A stretch of DNA of 40,597 nucleotides from an uncultured Bacteroidales bacterium (GCA_946405485.1 CAMJHJ010000003.1:1-40597); one strand, 5' to 3'. Numbered from the stretch's first letter, positions 26,489-36,425 are shown. Translations and numbers: made by a program. Notes: generated by a model not told the origin, from the sequence alone.

Positions 26489-27694
26489 ATGAGTACTAAA
26501 ACCCTTCTCACCGACAGCAGCAAGAATGCCGACATCAAACGGCAGATCCTGCGCTTGTGCATCCTCAACGACAATTACTCCATCGCAGACTTGTCCCGTG
26601 AGCTGAATACCAGCGTACCGACGGTCACCAAAATCATCGGTGAACTGATCGAAGAAGGCTACATGATGGACATGGGCAAAGTCGGCACTTCGGGAGGAAG
26701 ACGGCCCAGCATTTTCGGTCTCAACGCCGGAGCCGGCTACTTTATCGGTGTCGATATCGCCCGCCAGCATTTCCACGTCTGCATCACGGATTTCAAGGGA
26801 GATGTCGTCAGTTTCATCGCCGACATCGAGTTTATCTTGGAAGCCCGCGCAGACTCATTCAAATCCCTTTGCCGCCTGGTCAAAGAGGCGGTTTCCGAAG
26901 CCGGAATCCCTTGGGAGAAAGTGCTCAGCGTAGGTGTCAGCCTGTCCGGGCGCGTCAACCCTGAGGAGGGCTACTCGATGAGTTATTTCATGAGCGACGA
27001 CCTGCCGCTCAACGCCATCTTCGAGAAGGATTTCAACGTCCCCGTTTCAATCGAGAATGACTCGCGTGCGATGACCTACGGTGAATTCCTCGCCGGCGGC
27101 CACACCGGTGACACCCGGAACATGTTGGCCGTCAATCTCAGCTGGGGGCTCGGGATGGGCATGATCCTGGACGGGAGGCTTTATTACGGCAAGTCGGGAT
27201 TCTCCGGAGAGATTGGCCACGTGCCGCTCCTGGACAATGAGAAAATGTGCCGCTGCGGCAAGGTCGGATGCCTGGAGACCGGCGCTTCCGGTTCCGCCCT
27301 GCACGAGATGATTCTGGAAAAACTGGCAAGCGGACGGCCGTCTTCCCTTTCCAAGAAATATGCTTCCGGGGAAAAGATCACCCTGGATGACATCCTGAAG
27401 GCCGTGGAGGAAGAAGACGTCCTCGCCATCGACTGCATCGGCAAGGTCGGCGAAACGCTCGGCCGCGGCATCGCCGGACTGATCAACATCTTCAACCCCA
27501 GCCTCGTCATCATCGGCGGCCGGCTCATCGTCGGCAAGAAATACCTGATGTACCCGATCAAGACCTCGGTCAACAAATACTCGCTCAACCGGGTCAATTC
27601 GGACACGAAGATCGTCTATTCGACACTGGGACGCCGCGCCGCCTCGATCGGCAACTGCCTGATCGCGCGCAGCAAATATCTGGGATTGTTCTAG
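26489..27694 (+). CDS. ROK-family transcriptional repressor
   Basis: This 401-residue protein combines an N-terminal winged-helix DNA-binding domain (about 17-75; SIADLSRELNTSVPTVTKII) with a ROK sugar-kinase-like domain. The ROK part shows the phosphate-1 strand FIGVDIARQHFHV, the END-type Asp in IENDSRAM, EIGHVPL, and the zinc motif CxCGxxGC at 254-261 followed by LE. Proteins with this layout (NagC, XylR, Mlc type) bind operators and are released by a sugar or sugar phosphate. It lies between a minus operon and the utilization locus and is convergent with the latter (stops overlap by 4 nt), so it could control either one. It is the only apparent regulator beside the locus. Confidence 0.9.
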   Translation: MSTKTLLTDSSKNADIKRQILRLCILNDNYSIADLSRELNTSVPTVTKIIGELIEEGYMMDMGKVGTSGGRRPSIFGLNAGAGYFIGVDIARQHFHVCITDFKGDVVSFIADIEFILEARADSFKSLCRLVKEAVSEAGIPWEKVLSVGVSLSGRVNPEEGYSMSYFMSDDLPLNAIFEKDFNVPVSIENDSRAMTYGEFLAGGHTGDTRNMLAVNLSWGLGMGMILDGRLYYGKSGFSGEIGHVPLLDNEKMCRCGKVGCLETGASGSALHEMILEKLASGRPSSLSKKYASGEKITLDDILKAVEEEDVLAIDCIGKVGETLGRGIAGLINIFNPSLVIIGGRLIVGKKYLMYPIKTSVNKYSLNRVNSDTKIVYSTLGRRAASIGNCLIARSKYLGLF

Positions 27695-29574
27695 CGCTGT
27701 TTTCCGACGGGACCGTATTTCGGCTCCTTCAGATGCCCGCCGAGGTTGAAGTGCTGGTTGTCAGGCAGTTCGATATCGGTACGGGCTGCGCCTTGCGTCA
27801 TCTTTTCCTTCAGTTCAGGCAAATAATGCTGATACACCTCACGCGGGGTGACGCCATGTTCCGTGCAGATGCCGGCAGCCATGCCGACGACTTCGCCCAT
27901 CATCGCACCGGTCCGCATCAGACGTGTGGAACCGAGGGTGACGTGGGTCGTGCTGATGTTGCGTCCGGCCATGAACAGGTTGTCGATATTGCGGGAATAG
28001 AGACAGCGGTACGGCACCGCATACGGATAAATGGGATTGTGCTTGGTCACGGCTTTGAACTCATTCCCCGGGAAACGGGCGGAATTGACCGGATCCGGAG
28101 AATGCAGGTCGAAATGCCAGGAAATGGTGAAGGAGGCGTCTTCGTGGAAGACCTGCTTGTCCACATCATCCTGTTTCAGGATATAATCACCCATCAGGCG
28201 GCGGGACTCCCGCTTGCCGGCCACATAGGCCACCCATCCCAACTCACGGTTGGCAAAAGCATCTTTTTTGGAATGATGGTTTTTCAAGAAGCTCCAGTTC
28301 GAATAAACCACCAGCAAGCCATAATCACGGATCCGCTCGAACTCGGTAATCTGGTCCCTGTTCATCCCGTTCTCCCAGGTCCACTCCCCCATCTTGACTT
28401 TCTCACAATTCTCCTCCGTGAAAGTGACGCCATATGAAAACTCAGGGAAAGCCACCGGTTTGCCCGCATCTACGGAATACCACTGCACGGAGGCGCCCAT
28501 CGTCATGTCGTCCCCCTTTTCAGGCGCAAGGCTCTCGCCGAATTCGTCGCGGCCTTCTCGTCCCATCCTCCAGTCCGCGCCGGCTAAGAAGCCGAGCCCG
28601 GCATCGCCGGTACAGTCAGAGAAGAGGGGCGCACGAAGTTCCAGTTCCTCACCCGTTTCCGTCCCCCGGATCACGACGGAAGCGATGCGCTTCCCGTCCA
28701 TCTTCACCCGCATCGCACGGAAGCAGGGAAAATAGTGCACATTCGGCTCATTTTCAATAAAAGCAACCTTCTTCTCGTCCTCGTAGTTGGCGGCCGGCTT
28801 GGCATTGCCGCCCTTGCTATGGCCGAATTCCCGCAGCATCATGCCCAATCGGGGATAAAGACCGATTTCGGTCCGCCCGCCCAGGTGGACGCGGACTTCG
28901 GCGCTGTTGTTGCCGCCGGGCACGGGACGGTCGTTGACCAATGCGACCTTGCATCCGTTCCGGGCTGCGGAAACGGCGGCGCACATGCCTGCGATACCGC
29001 CGCCGATGACGACGAGATCATACGTTCCCCCATCCGTCGGCTCCATGGGTAAAGCCCCCATCTTACGTCGGAAATCCTCCAATGCCGCGACTTCTGAGGG
29101 AGGCGTCACGCCTGCTTCCTTCGTCAGCCAAACGGCGTCACAGCGGCCGTCGAAACCCTTCAGGTCCGACAGGGCCAAGGTACAGGGACCCGCCTTTAGC
29201 CGCCGGTTGCTGACATACTGCCACTCCCAACGGTTCCCAGAAGCGCCTACGATGCCTTTGAGAGGCTTCCCGTCAATCTTGACACGGAACGCGCCGGGCC
29301 CGACCGCCTCCGTCCAGGGAGCAGTCCAGTTGTAGGTCCGCACCCAGACGTGATAGACACCTGCTTCGGGGATCTCCACGGTCGTGGAAGCATCCGCCAC
29401 CGGCACACCCATACCGTGCGCGATCAGATAGGGCGATCCCATCTGGTCCATGAACTGCTGGTCCACGGACCAGCCGCCCTTGTCAGCGAATGACTCAGCC
29501 TCTACGAAAATACCTTGGGCCGAGCCGGCAAAGGTCAACGACAACAAAATGAAGGTCAATATACTACGTCTCAT
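27691..29574 (-). CDS. Exported FAD-dependent oxidoreductase with N-terminal jelly-roll domain
   Basis: This 627-residue protein has a signal peptide (about 1-20) and then a CBM-like or golvesin/xanthan-lyase-type jelly-roll domain (about 21-155; starts FVEAESFADKGGW). A FAD_oxidored domain follows, with dinucleotide-binding YDLVVIGGGIAGMCAA (185-200; GGGIAG at 191-196), a GGNNSAEVRVHLGG segment and a C-terminal MAGRNISTTHV motif. This flavoprotein family is common in Bacteroidetes glycan loci, but its reaction is not established as far as I know; sugar oxidation is an inference. It is the last gene of the locus, 11 nt after the GH36-like gene. Its C-terminal part is closely similar to the FAD part of the gene at the right edge. 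How an exported protein acquires FAD here is unclear. Confidence 0.85.
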   Translation of the reverse strand: MRRSILTFILLSLTFAGSAQGIFVEAESFADKGGWSVDQQFMDQMGSPYLIAHGMGVPVADASTTVEIPEAGVYHVWVRTYNWTAPWTEAVGPGAFRVKIDGKPLKGIVGASGNRWEWQYVSNRRLKAGPCTLALSDLKGFDGRCDAVWLTKEAGVTPPSEVAALEDFRRKMGALPMEPTDGGTYDLVVIGGGIAGMCAAVSAARNGCKVALVNDRPVPGGNNSAEVRVHLGGRTEIGLYPRLGMMLREFGHSKGGNAKPAANYEDEKKVAFIENEPNVHYFPCFRAMRVKMDGKRIASVVIRGTETGEELELRAPLFSDCTGDAGLGFLAGADWRMGREGRDEFGESLAPEKGDDMTMGASVQWYSVDAGKPVAFPEFSYGVTFTEENCEKVKMGEWTWENGMNRDQITEFERIRDYGLLVVYSNWSFLKNHHSKKDAFANRELGWVAYVAGKRESRRLMGDYILKQDDVDKQVFHEDASFTISWHFDLHSPDPVNSARFPGNEFKAVTKHNPIYPYAVPYRCLYSRNIDNLFMAGRNISTTHVTLGSTRLMRTGAMMGEVVGMAAGICTEHGVTPREVYQHYLPELKEKMTQGAARTDIELPDNQHFNLGGHLKEPKYGPVGKQR

Positions 29575-29585
29575 AATCTTATGAA

Positions 29586-32576
29586 TCAGCGTTTCGCCTC
29601 TTCCAGGAGAGGCACGATGGCAGCATACCAGTTCGCTGCCATAATCTCAGCTCCGTGGACATTGGGGTGGACATGGTCTTCGATGGCGTCCGTGCGCCAG
29701 TCAAAACCCTTGCCGACAGGGACGATCCTGACCCGGTCAGAGCCATAGTCGCGTACCATCCCGGAGAGCGCCTCATTCAACTCGGGAATATACGAATATT
29801 TCGGGAGTTTTCCACTCTCTATAACCTGCGCGACGAATATGACGGCGGCCGGATTGATGGCCAGGATCTTGTCAATGATAGCGCGGTGAGCCTGAACAAT
29901 GCCGGCGACAGGATGCTGCTCAATGAAATGATTGTGTCCTCCATGGATCAGCACGATATCGGCTGGATAGCAGCGGTACACGCTGTCGATCTTTTGCGTC
30001 CAATACTCAATGGCTTTCCCGCCAAGGGCGCAGTGGTTCAGGCTGTCCCCCTGATAGTACTGCACCCGGGGACCGATCATTTCGACATCAAAAGCGGCCT
30101 TACGAAGACGCTCGCGCAAGGGAAAGAGGTAGGAGACATGATGGTTGCTCCCCTGGGTGATGGAGTCACCGATGCCCAGGACTGTGACCGGGCGAATGCC
30201 GAGAAAACGTGTCTCGCCGGCCTGGAGCCGGACTTTCCGGACATCTTGCCGGCCAGGCAGGGACAGTGTCAGTTCCGTATCCATCCCGGCCGTGACCCGC
30301 AGGCCGCCGGCCTCAGCCTTGACGTCCTCCAGGACGCCCGTGGAAGAAACGATCCTCGGGCCCGTCCCGGCATCGCCGATCACGAAGGCCGAGCAGCTGT
30401 CATCCTCGCCGACGAAATGCAGCGGCAGGACGACGCCGTCCGTATCCACCGAGAAAGGATGGCCCAGCACGCACAGGACCTTCTGCGCCGGCACGGCGAT
30501 CCGGTATTCCCCGGTCCAGGGATCGGAAGAGAATCCCGTCATCAGGGCGTAGCCCGACGCCGCATCCGCCTGCAGGTACAGTTCGGGAGAGCCGCACAGA
30601 TGGCCGGAATGGGTCATCGGTGCGCCCTCCACGTGGGCAAGCACCCGTTTTGCCTTCCGGAGCTGGGAGGCGATGTAGGCCCGGTCCTCCGGAGTCGTCT
30701 TGCGCAGGTTGCCCCAGAAGCCGTGTCCGGCCTGCAGGATGGTGTTGACATTGTATTTCAACGCCCCCTTCAGGTCCATAGGATAGGACGCAAAAGTGAA
30801 AACCTCCGGCGGCAGGATCCCGGCGTACTCGTCCACGCAAGCCCGCACGCTCTTGGACCGGAAGGTGGAATAATCCCCATACCGTGACGAGCCGTTGTTG
30901 ATCCAGAAGTATTTCGCCTCCTGCAGCGTCATCAGGCCGATCATATTGCGCCAATGCTCCGTCAGGTCCAACTCGACGACCACGTCCGGATTGTACTCCT
31001 TCAGTTCTCGGGCGAGCCGCGTCACATAGAACGGGAACAAGTAGTTGTAGCGGTCGATCCGGTCCTTCACGGAATCCGTCTCCTTTCCGTGCTCCAGGCC
31101 AGCGTTGCAACTGCTGAGCGTACTGACCGCATCCCACTTGAAGAAGCGGACGCCCAGGTCCACCAGTTCCTTCAAGGATGCGAGCAGGACATCATAATAA
31201 CCGCTGACGATGTCGAAGCCGGGGTTGCCCCACTGGACCAGGACGGGCGCATCGGAGCGGTCGTTGATCCGCCATTCCGGATGCTCGCTGTAAAGGGCCA
31301 GGCTCTTTGAAACAGCCAGCAGGGAAAGCCAGACGCCCGCCTCCATCCCCGCCTCGTTGATGCGGCGGATGACGGGTTCCAGACCGTTCGGGAAGCGCTC
31401 CCGGTTGACGGTCCATTGCCCCATCGTGGCTTGCCAGCCGTCGTCGAGGATGAAACGGTCCATCCCCATCTGGCGGCAGTATTCGATCTCTTCGAAGACC
31501 CGCTCCTCCGTCAGGCAACTGCGCAGTTGCGCATTCGGCTGGTCTCGCTGCATGCCCCAGGTGTTGTAGTAAAACATCGGCTTGCGGGAAGCACGGTGGT
31601 CCGAGATCCGGCGATAGACATAATCTTGCAGGCGCTCGGACAGGTCCTCATCCGGGCGGAGCAAGGAAATCATGGACCACACCGTCTCATAGCAGCGTCC
31701 GACAGGAATCTCCTCCCCGTCGATATAGCCGCCGCGGCGAATATGATTTCCGACTTCCAGGCATCCCGGCCCCGGGAGAGACACGTTCGTGGAAATGAAC
31801 CACAGGTCATCGTCACCCGTATAACCGACATCGCCCTCCACGCCCTGCATCTCATCATTTTTGGGTCCGTAGCGGGACAACTTCTCTTTCATGAAACTGT
31901 TGTCCTGGGACGCATGCTCATAGGCCGTGACACAACGCAAGCCACCACTTTCCAGGACTGTGAACGGTCCTTTCAGGGCTACTTCCCCGGCGGACAGGTC
32001 CAGCGGATTGCGGTCCGGATGGAACATGTGGTTCTGGTCCAGTTTCGCCTTTGTTTCGAAGCGTCCGATCCGGATTTCTTCCCCCCTGGCCTCCCCGGCG
32101 GCAGCCAGGGAGTACCGGGGAAAGATGAAATGGTTCCGACCACCCACATTGCATAGCCGGAAACCGGGCCGCGAGGCCGTCAGCCGCAACCGCTCCCGCA
32201 GCAATGCGACATCCGGAAACACCTCGCGGTCCCAATACAAGATGAGGCCTTTCCATTTCCCTCTCCCCTGGAATTCGTAGCTGTAGATCCGGCCCCCGTT
32301 GGACAAGTCTTTTGTCTGCAGTCCGGAGAAACGCCAGCAGGGATCGGAAGCCTTGACAACCGACCCGTTGAGGCAAAACTCGAAGGCGGGAGCTTGATCC
32401 TGCACCGTCAGCGCCTGTCCGTCCAGGATAAGATCGGAGGACAGGATCCGGCCTCCCCGCATAGTCAGGCGGGCGGAAAAGCTATCATTGCCCATGGCGG
32501 GTATCTGGCCCGCCCGGAGGGGAATGGCAGCCAGCAAGACCGCCACGAAGGGGAAAAGGAATTTGGAAATGCGCAT
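29586..32576 (-). CDS. GH36-like alpha-galactosidase fused to SGNH/GDSL esterase
   Basis: The 996-residue exported protein has a signal peptide (1-22) and a beta-sandwich (about 25-300). A melibiase-like TIM barrel follows (about 330-650), with FILDDGWQ (375-382), RFPNGL (394-399) and the probable nucleophile Asp482 in FFKWDAV, then a C-terminal sandwich (about 665-790). An SGNH hydrolase domain (about 796-996) completes it: Ser805 in GIGDSIT, Gly852/853 in ALGGKAIEYW, and Asp967/His970 in DHVHPN. Block III reads GGHNH (879-883) where GxND is usual. The glycosidase would remove alpha-galactoside-like residues, and the SGNH part would probably deacylate the same glycan. The acid/base residue of the GH part is not obvious, so its exact family is uncertain. 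It follows the DUF4998 gene by 12 nt. Confidence 0.85.
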   Translation of the reverse strand: MRISKFLFPFVAVLLAAIPLRAGQIPAMGNDSFSARLTMRGGRILSSDLILDGQALTVQDQAPAFEFCLNGSVVKASDPCWRFSGLQTKDLSNGGRIYSYEFQGRGKWKGLILYWDREVFPDVALLRERLRLTASRPGFRLCNVGGRNHFIFPRYSLAAAGEARGEEIRIGRFETKAKLDQNHMFHPDRNPLDLSAGEVALKGPFTVLESGGLRCVTAYEHASQDNSFMKEKLSRYGPKNDEMQGVEGDVGYTGDDDLWFISTNVSLPGPGCLEVGNHIRRGGYIDGEEIPVGRCYETVWSMISLLRPDEDLSERLQDYVYRRISDHRASRKPMFYYNTWGMQRDQPNAQLRSCLTEERVFEEIEYCRQMGMDRFILDDGWQATMGQWTVNRERFPNGLEPVIRRINEAGMEAGVWLSLLAVSKSLALYSEHPEWRINDRSDAPVLVQWGNPGFDIVSGYYDVLLASLKELVDLGVRFFKWDAVSTLSSCNAGLEHGKETDSVKDRIDRYNYLFPFYVTRLARELKEYNPDVVVELDLTEHWRNMIGLMTLQEAKYFWINNGSSRYGDYSTFRSKSVRACVDEYAGILPPEVFTFASYPMDLKGALKYNVNTILQAGHGFWGNLRKTTPEDRAYIASQLRKAKRVLAHVEGAPMTHSGHLCGSPELYLQADAASGYALMTGFSSDPWTGEYRIAVPAQKVLCVLGHPFSVDTDGVVLPLHFVGEDDSCSAFVIGDAGTGPRIVSSTGVLEDVKAEAGGLRVTAGMDTELTLSLPGRQDVRKVRLQAGETRFLGIRPVTVLGIGDSITQGSNHHVSYLFPLRERLRKAAFDVEMIGPRVQYYQGDSLNHCALGGKAIEYWTQKIDSVYRCYPADIVLIHGGHNHFIEQHPVAGIVQAHRAIIDKILAINPAAVIFVAQVIESGKLPKYSYIPELNEALSGMVRDYGSDRVRIVPVGKGFDWRTDAIEDHVHPNVHGAEIMAANWYAAIVPLLEEAKR

Positions 32577-32588
32577 AGACTAAAAGTA

Positions 32589-33278
32589 TTACGGCAGAGG
32601 AATGACAGTCTTGGCCGTGTAGAAGGTATCGATGGCCGTAGGTTCCGGCAGATAAACTGTCTCGAACGAGAACTCTTTTCCGGAATCGACATTGCTGACT
32701 ACCGTAGAAGCCCCCATGTCATCCTTCTTCACCGTCACGACCTGATCCTTCCCGTCCAAATCCGAATAGAATAGGCGGACACCGTACTCCAACAGCGAGA
32801 ACGAACTACCCCAGTTAATCGTCAATGCATTATTTTTGAACGATTTAGACTTGACATGGCGAGGCAGCAGCGTGGACTGGAAGAAATCACCGTACACATT
32901 GACGAATTGCTCATCTGAAACGGAATGGTTGCCATATTTATCGTAAGACACGAAGTACAGGGTATAATCACCTTCCGTGATGTTGCGGTCGACCATGACG
33001 GCGATGGGATCCTGTTTGTCACGGGTCTCGGGAATCGGGATAGAGATAGAGTCCCTCTTCTGGGACCAGTAGATGCGCATCTCATTGACCCGCGGATCCC
33101 GCACCCAGAATTGGGCCAGGAATCGCTCCCGTCCCGGGAAAAGTTTCACCGAGTCGGGCCGGGCGAGATAAGTGATCTCGCCTTGGGAGAGATATTGATC
33201 GATATTGTCATTCATCTTGCTGCAAGCCAGGCACGCGAGCAAGAGCGCTGATGCTATGAATAAATACTTTGTTTTCAT
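32589..33278 (-). CDS. DUF4998-type surface lipoprotein of the utilization locus
   Basis: This 229-residue protein has a lipoprotein signal (MKTKYLFIASALLLACLAC, lipobox before Cys19) and a compact beta-rich body matching the DUF4998 pattern: an N-terminal segment with YLARPDSVKLFPGRERFLAQF and a fibronectin-like C-terminal half. Such proteins sit beside SusD and are thought to help bind glycan at the cell surface. It follows the DUF5000-type gene by 14 nt, and no catalytic residues are seen. The function is inferred from position and fold. Confidence 0.75.
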   Translation of the reverse strand: MKTKYLFIASALLLACLACSKMNDNIDQYLSQGEITYLARPDSVKLFPGRERFLAQFWVRDPRVNEMRIYWSQKRDSISIPIPETRDKQDPIAVMVDRNITEGDYTLYFVSYDKYGNHSVSDEQFVNVYGDFFQSTLLPRHVKSKSFKNNALTINWGSSFSLLEYGVRLFYSDLDGKDQVVTVKKDDMGASTVVSNVDSGKEFSFETVYLPEPTAIDTFYTAKTVIPLP

Positions 33279-33292
33279 ATGCAGTTCCTTGA

Positions 33293-34474
33293 TTAGTCTT
33301 TCTCCTGGCCCCAGAAGCGGAGCTCGTTAAGATGGAAAGCTTTGGAATTGGACCATGTCTGCAGGCAGACCATGCGGAAATACTTGATCGGAGGAACTGA
33401 TTCGGGAATCTCGTACTCCTCTCCACCCTCTGCGTAGGCCTGGTCTTCTGCCGTGACAGTTCCGGGCGTACCGTCCGGATTAAGGCCGGAAGGCTTGATA
33501 CTCCAGTCATCCAGGATCAGCGTCCAGCCGTCGAAGGTGTTCGGGTTATTGCCCGCCGCATCGTCCGCCGTACCCCAGAACTGGAAATGGCGGGGATTGT
33601 GCAGGCCATAACAATACTTGACACGCCCCCAGAACCGGACCCGCGAAAGCTTGTACAGACCGTTGAAGCCGATCGACATAAACTGCGGCTGCGGATTGTT
33701 GGGATCAAGATACACGGGCTTGTCGGAGGTGATGACATCATCGAACAGGTTACCGGTGCTGTATCCGGACCACTTGGCCCCCGTGGGCAGGGGAAGAACC
33801 GTCATTTTGTTTCCGGGAAGCTGCATCTCATACAAAGGAGTCAGCGTCGTGCTCAGGGTTTCCGTATAATTGTCATAGATATCCCTGAGTTGGATTTGGA
33901 AGCCCGTCGGCTCTGCTGCCAGGCCACGGATAGCGGTCTCGCCGTTTTCCATCGAAGAAGCGATCGTCTCGATCGGGACATAGCCATCGGGAGTCTCCTG
34001 ATAGACATACATGATAATCTGCTCTTTCTGCGGATTGCTCCATGTCATCTTAAAGCCTCCCCAGCTTTCAAAGACGTCCATGGATTCCATGATGGAGTAA
34101 ATGGGAGAATCCTCCGGTTCAATCTCGACACTGACGGGGGCAGATTCATTCTCACTGGAGTCCACGGTAATGAGTTGCACCGTCTGCTTTTTAGAACGGC
34201 CGAATCCTTTCAAGACGACATTGTCCTTGAACACGGACGACTTGACTTCCGTCCTGGTACCGTGGGAATCAGTATAGACGGCCTTCACATAGAGCAGGTC
34301 CGTCTCGTTGGGAAGGGAATAACTAATCACGGCGCTGCCCGGCAGATTTTCCACGCGGACGTCCGAAACCGACGCCGGCGCTACATTGTCTACGGGATAC
34401 TGGCCGATGAAATCTTCGTTACACGCGACCAGCAGGGCCGCTGCCGAAAGAAAGACTGATATAGTGTGTTTCAT
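33293..34474 (-). CDS. DUF4959/DUF5126/DUF5000-type surface glycan-binding lipoprotein
   Basis: This 393-residue lipoprotein has the signal MKHTISVFLSAAALLVAC. Domains in order are a DUF4959-like Ig fold (about 20-120), a DUF5126-like segment (about 121-230), and a DUF5000/discoidin-like C-terminal domain (about 235-393) with IGFNGLYKLSRVRFWGR and FHLNELRFWG. The last fold binds carbohydrate in related proteins, so it probably serves as a surface glycan-binding protein next to SusD. I chose the ATG at 34474 because the signal peptide starts there; an in-frame ATG at 34486 would add MIPI. It lies 18 nt after susD. Confidence 0.8.
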   Translation of the reverse strand: MKHTISVFLSAAALLVACNEDFIGQYPVDNVAPASVSDVRVENLPGSAVISYSLPNETDLLYVKAVYTDSHGTRTEVKSSVFKDNVVLKGFGRSKKQTVQLITVDSSENESAPVSVEIEPEDSPIYSIMESMDVFESWGGFKMTWSNPQKEQIIMYVYQETPDGYVPIETIASSMENGETAIRGLAAEPTGFQIQLRDIYDNYTETLSTTLTPLYEMQLPGNKMTVLPLPTGAKWSGYSTGNLFDDVITSDKPVYLDPNNPQPQFMSIGFNGLYKLSRVRFWGRVKYCYGLHNPRHFQFWGTADDAAGNNPNTFDGWTLILDDWSIKPSGLNPDGTPGTVTAEDQAYAEGGEEYEIPESVPPIKYFRMVCLQTWSNSKAFHLNELRFWGQEKD

Positions 34475-34492
34475 GATCGGTATCATTAGGGT

Positions 34493-36412
34493 TTACTCCC
34501 AATAAGGGTTCTGCACAAGATTGGTATTGACCCGGAGCGTATAGGTCCGGATCGGCCAGAGATACTCCTTGGTCGTGAAGGTCAGGTTGTCCAGGACTTT
34601 GATGGTGTAGTACTCATCGTCCGAGTTTGCATCGATGTTCCAGCCGATGATGGCGCCGGGGACTTCCTGCATGGCGGTCTTCCAGCGCCGGACATCCCAG
34701 AAATGCTTGCTCTCGAAACAGAGTTCCACATCACGTTCGCGATGGATGATCTCGCGCATGCCTTCCTTGGTCTGGGGTTTGTTGGGGACGGTAGAGAAGT
34801 TCTCCCAGCTCTCCACGACACCGGAGAGGCCTGCGTGCTCACGGACCTTGTCAACATAAGCATAGACCTCGTCATCCGGCTGACTCAGAGACTCGTTGCG
34901 CGCCTCGGCATACAGCAGGTACAGGTCTGCCAGGCGGAGAATGGCCGGTGAGAAATTATAGGTCTGGGCACCTCCGCTGGACGTCACCGTCGTCTGGTAA
35001 TTGTTGCCCTTCTTGTTCCAATAACCCGTGATGGTATAACGGACGGACTGGGTCTTGCCGGCCGGGTCACCCTGACGGGTCCCGATCTTCCATCCTGCAC
35101 CCGTGAAGGTACCGTTCCCCCACCAATAAGAGCCGTCGAAAGCGATGTCCGCATAGAAACGCGGCTCCCGGTTCATATGGAGCTTGGCCGTATGGAAGCC
35201 AGCCTGGATGAAATCGGGCTTGTCAGCCGGAGCGACGGCGACCGAGTAACGGCCCTCATAGTCGTAGGTCTTATCCTCATCGATCGGGACGCCGTTCTCC
35301 GAATAAAACTTCTCGACGATGCGCATGCTGGGAACCAACATGCCGCGGAACGGGTTGGTCGAAAGCATGGCCGACGTGAAATGAGGCAAGGATACACGCT
35401 GGAGATTACCGGAATTGCCGGACTTGGGAGCGCACCAGACCATTTCCTCGTTATAGCGGTCAGAATAAACGCAGCGGAGCGAATTCAGCAACTTGACATC
35501 ATCCGACACGTTGTACGGGCCGGCGAAAGTGTAAAGCTTATGGCCGGCTTCTTCCGCGACGTCGATGGCCTGCTTGCAGGCGGTAGCAGCCTTCTCCCAC
35601 TTGGAGGCATCGTAAGACTGCGTGAAGATCTTGACGCCCCGGTTGTCGGCGACATTGACATAGTCGGCATTGCCGTTGAACAAGGGGCTGGCCGAGGTCA
35701 CCAGGACCACCGCCTTGATACCCAACGCCGCAGGACGGGTGATCCGGCCCATTTCGGTCGAACGGTCCTCGATGGCGAGCGGCAGATGCGGAGCCGCCTC
35801 GTCCAGGAGGCTGACCACATAATCGACGCAATCATCCCAGGGATCCCTGTAGACGCGGACTTCTTCCGGAGTGGAATCCACGGGAATGTTCTCCTTCATC
35901 AGGGGGATCGGGCCATACATCCGCATCAGATAGAAGTGGAAATAGGCTTTCAGCACCTTGACTTCGGCTTTCCAGCGCTCCAGCTCTTCTCCTTGCAGCT
36001 GGACGCCGACCTTGTCGGCATTCTCCAGGAAGATATTGCAGTTACGGATGCCTTGGAACAGACCGTGACCGCCGTACATCAGACCGTCCCAGTAATTATT
36101 ATAGGGATCCGTCGTGTTCTGAAGGCCCTTCTTGATATAGAAGGAGTTGTAATTACCCACTTCGCCGGACACCTCCCGGGTATCGACGAAATTCCAGGTC
36201 TCTTCACTGCCCATGATGGCGGGATCATTGGCCGGATTGCCGATATTGGGAAGATAACTGTAACAAGTGGCGAGGAATTTTTCGGCGCCTACCTTGTCAC
36301 GGAAAGCATAATCGATCGTCGCGACATTGTCCGGGACGACATCGACAAAATCTGCACAAGCCGTCGCAAAGACGAAGGCAGAAAGAATCAAGAGAGTATG
36401 AATGTGTTTCAT
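34493..36412 (-). CDS. susD: SusD/RagB-family surface lipoprotein
   Basis: SusD proteins form the lid over the SusC transporter and hold glycan at the surface. The 639-residue protein has a lipoprotein signal (MKHIHTLLILSAFVFATAC), a helical TPR-like core, GLQNTTDPYNNYWDGLMYGGHGLFQGIRNCN typical of the SusD N-terminal half, and the closing REIIHRERDVELCFESKHFWDVRRWKTA and YLWPIRTYTLRVN segments. I use the ATG at 36412; an upstream frame opening at 36484 would start inside susC and lacks a proper signal peptide. It follows susC by 13 nt. The glycan it binds is not deducible. Confidence 0.95.
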   Translation of the reverse strand: MKHIHTLLILSAFVFATACADFVDVVPDNVATIDYAFRDKVGAEKFLATCYSYLPNIGNPANDPAIMGSEETWNFVDTREVSGEVGNYNSFYIKKGLQNTTDPYNNYWDGLMYGGHGLFQGIRNCNIFLENADKVGVQLQGEELERWKAEVKVLKAYFHFYLMRMYGPIPLMKENIPVDSTPEEVRVYRDPWDDCVDYVVSLLDEAAPHLPLAIEDRSTEMGRITRPAALGIKAVVLVTSASPLFNGNADYVNVADNRGVKIFTQSYDASKWEKAATACKQAIDVAEEAGHKLYTFAGPYNVSDDVKLLNSLRCVYSDRYNEEMVWCAPKSGNSGNLQRVSLPHFTSAMLSTNPFRGMLVPSMRIVEKFYSENGVPIDEDKTYDYEGRYSVAVAPADKPDFIQAGFHTAKLHMNREPRFYADIAFDGSYWWGNGTFTGAGWKIGTRQGDPAGKTQSVRYTITGYWNKKGNNYQTTVTSSGGAQTYNFSPAILRLADLYLLYAEARNESLSQPDDEVYAYVDKVREHAGLSGVVESWENFSTVPNKPQTKEGMREIIHRERDVELCFESKHFWDVRRWKTAMQEVPGAIIGWNIDANSDDEYYTIKVLDNLTFTTKEYLWPIRTYTLRVNTNLVQNPYWE

Positions 36413-36425
36413 CGTGATGCCATGT

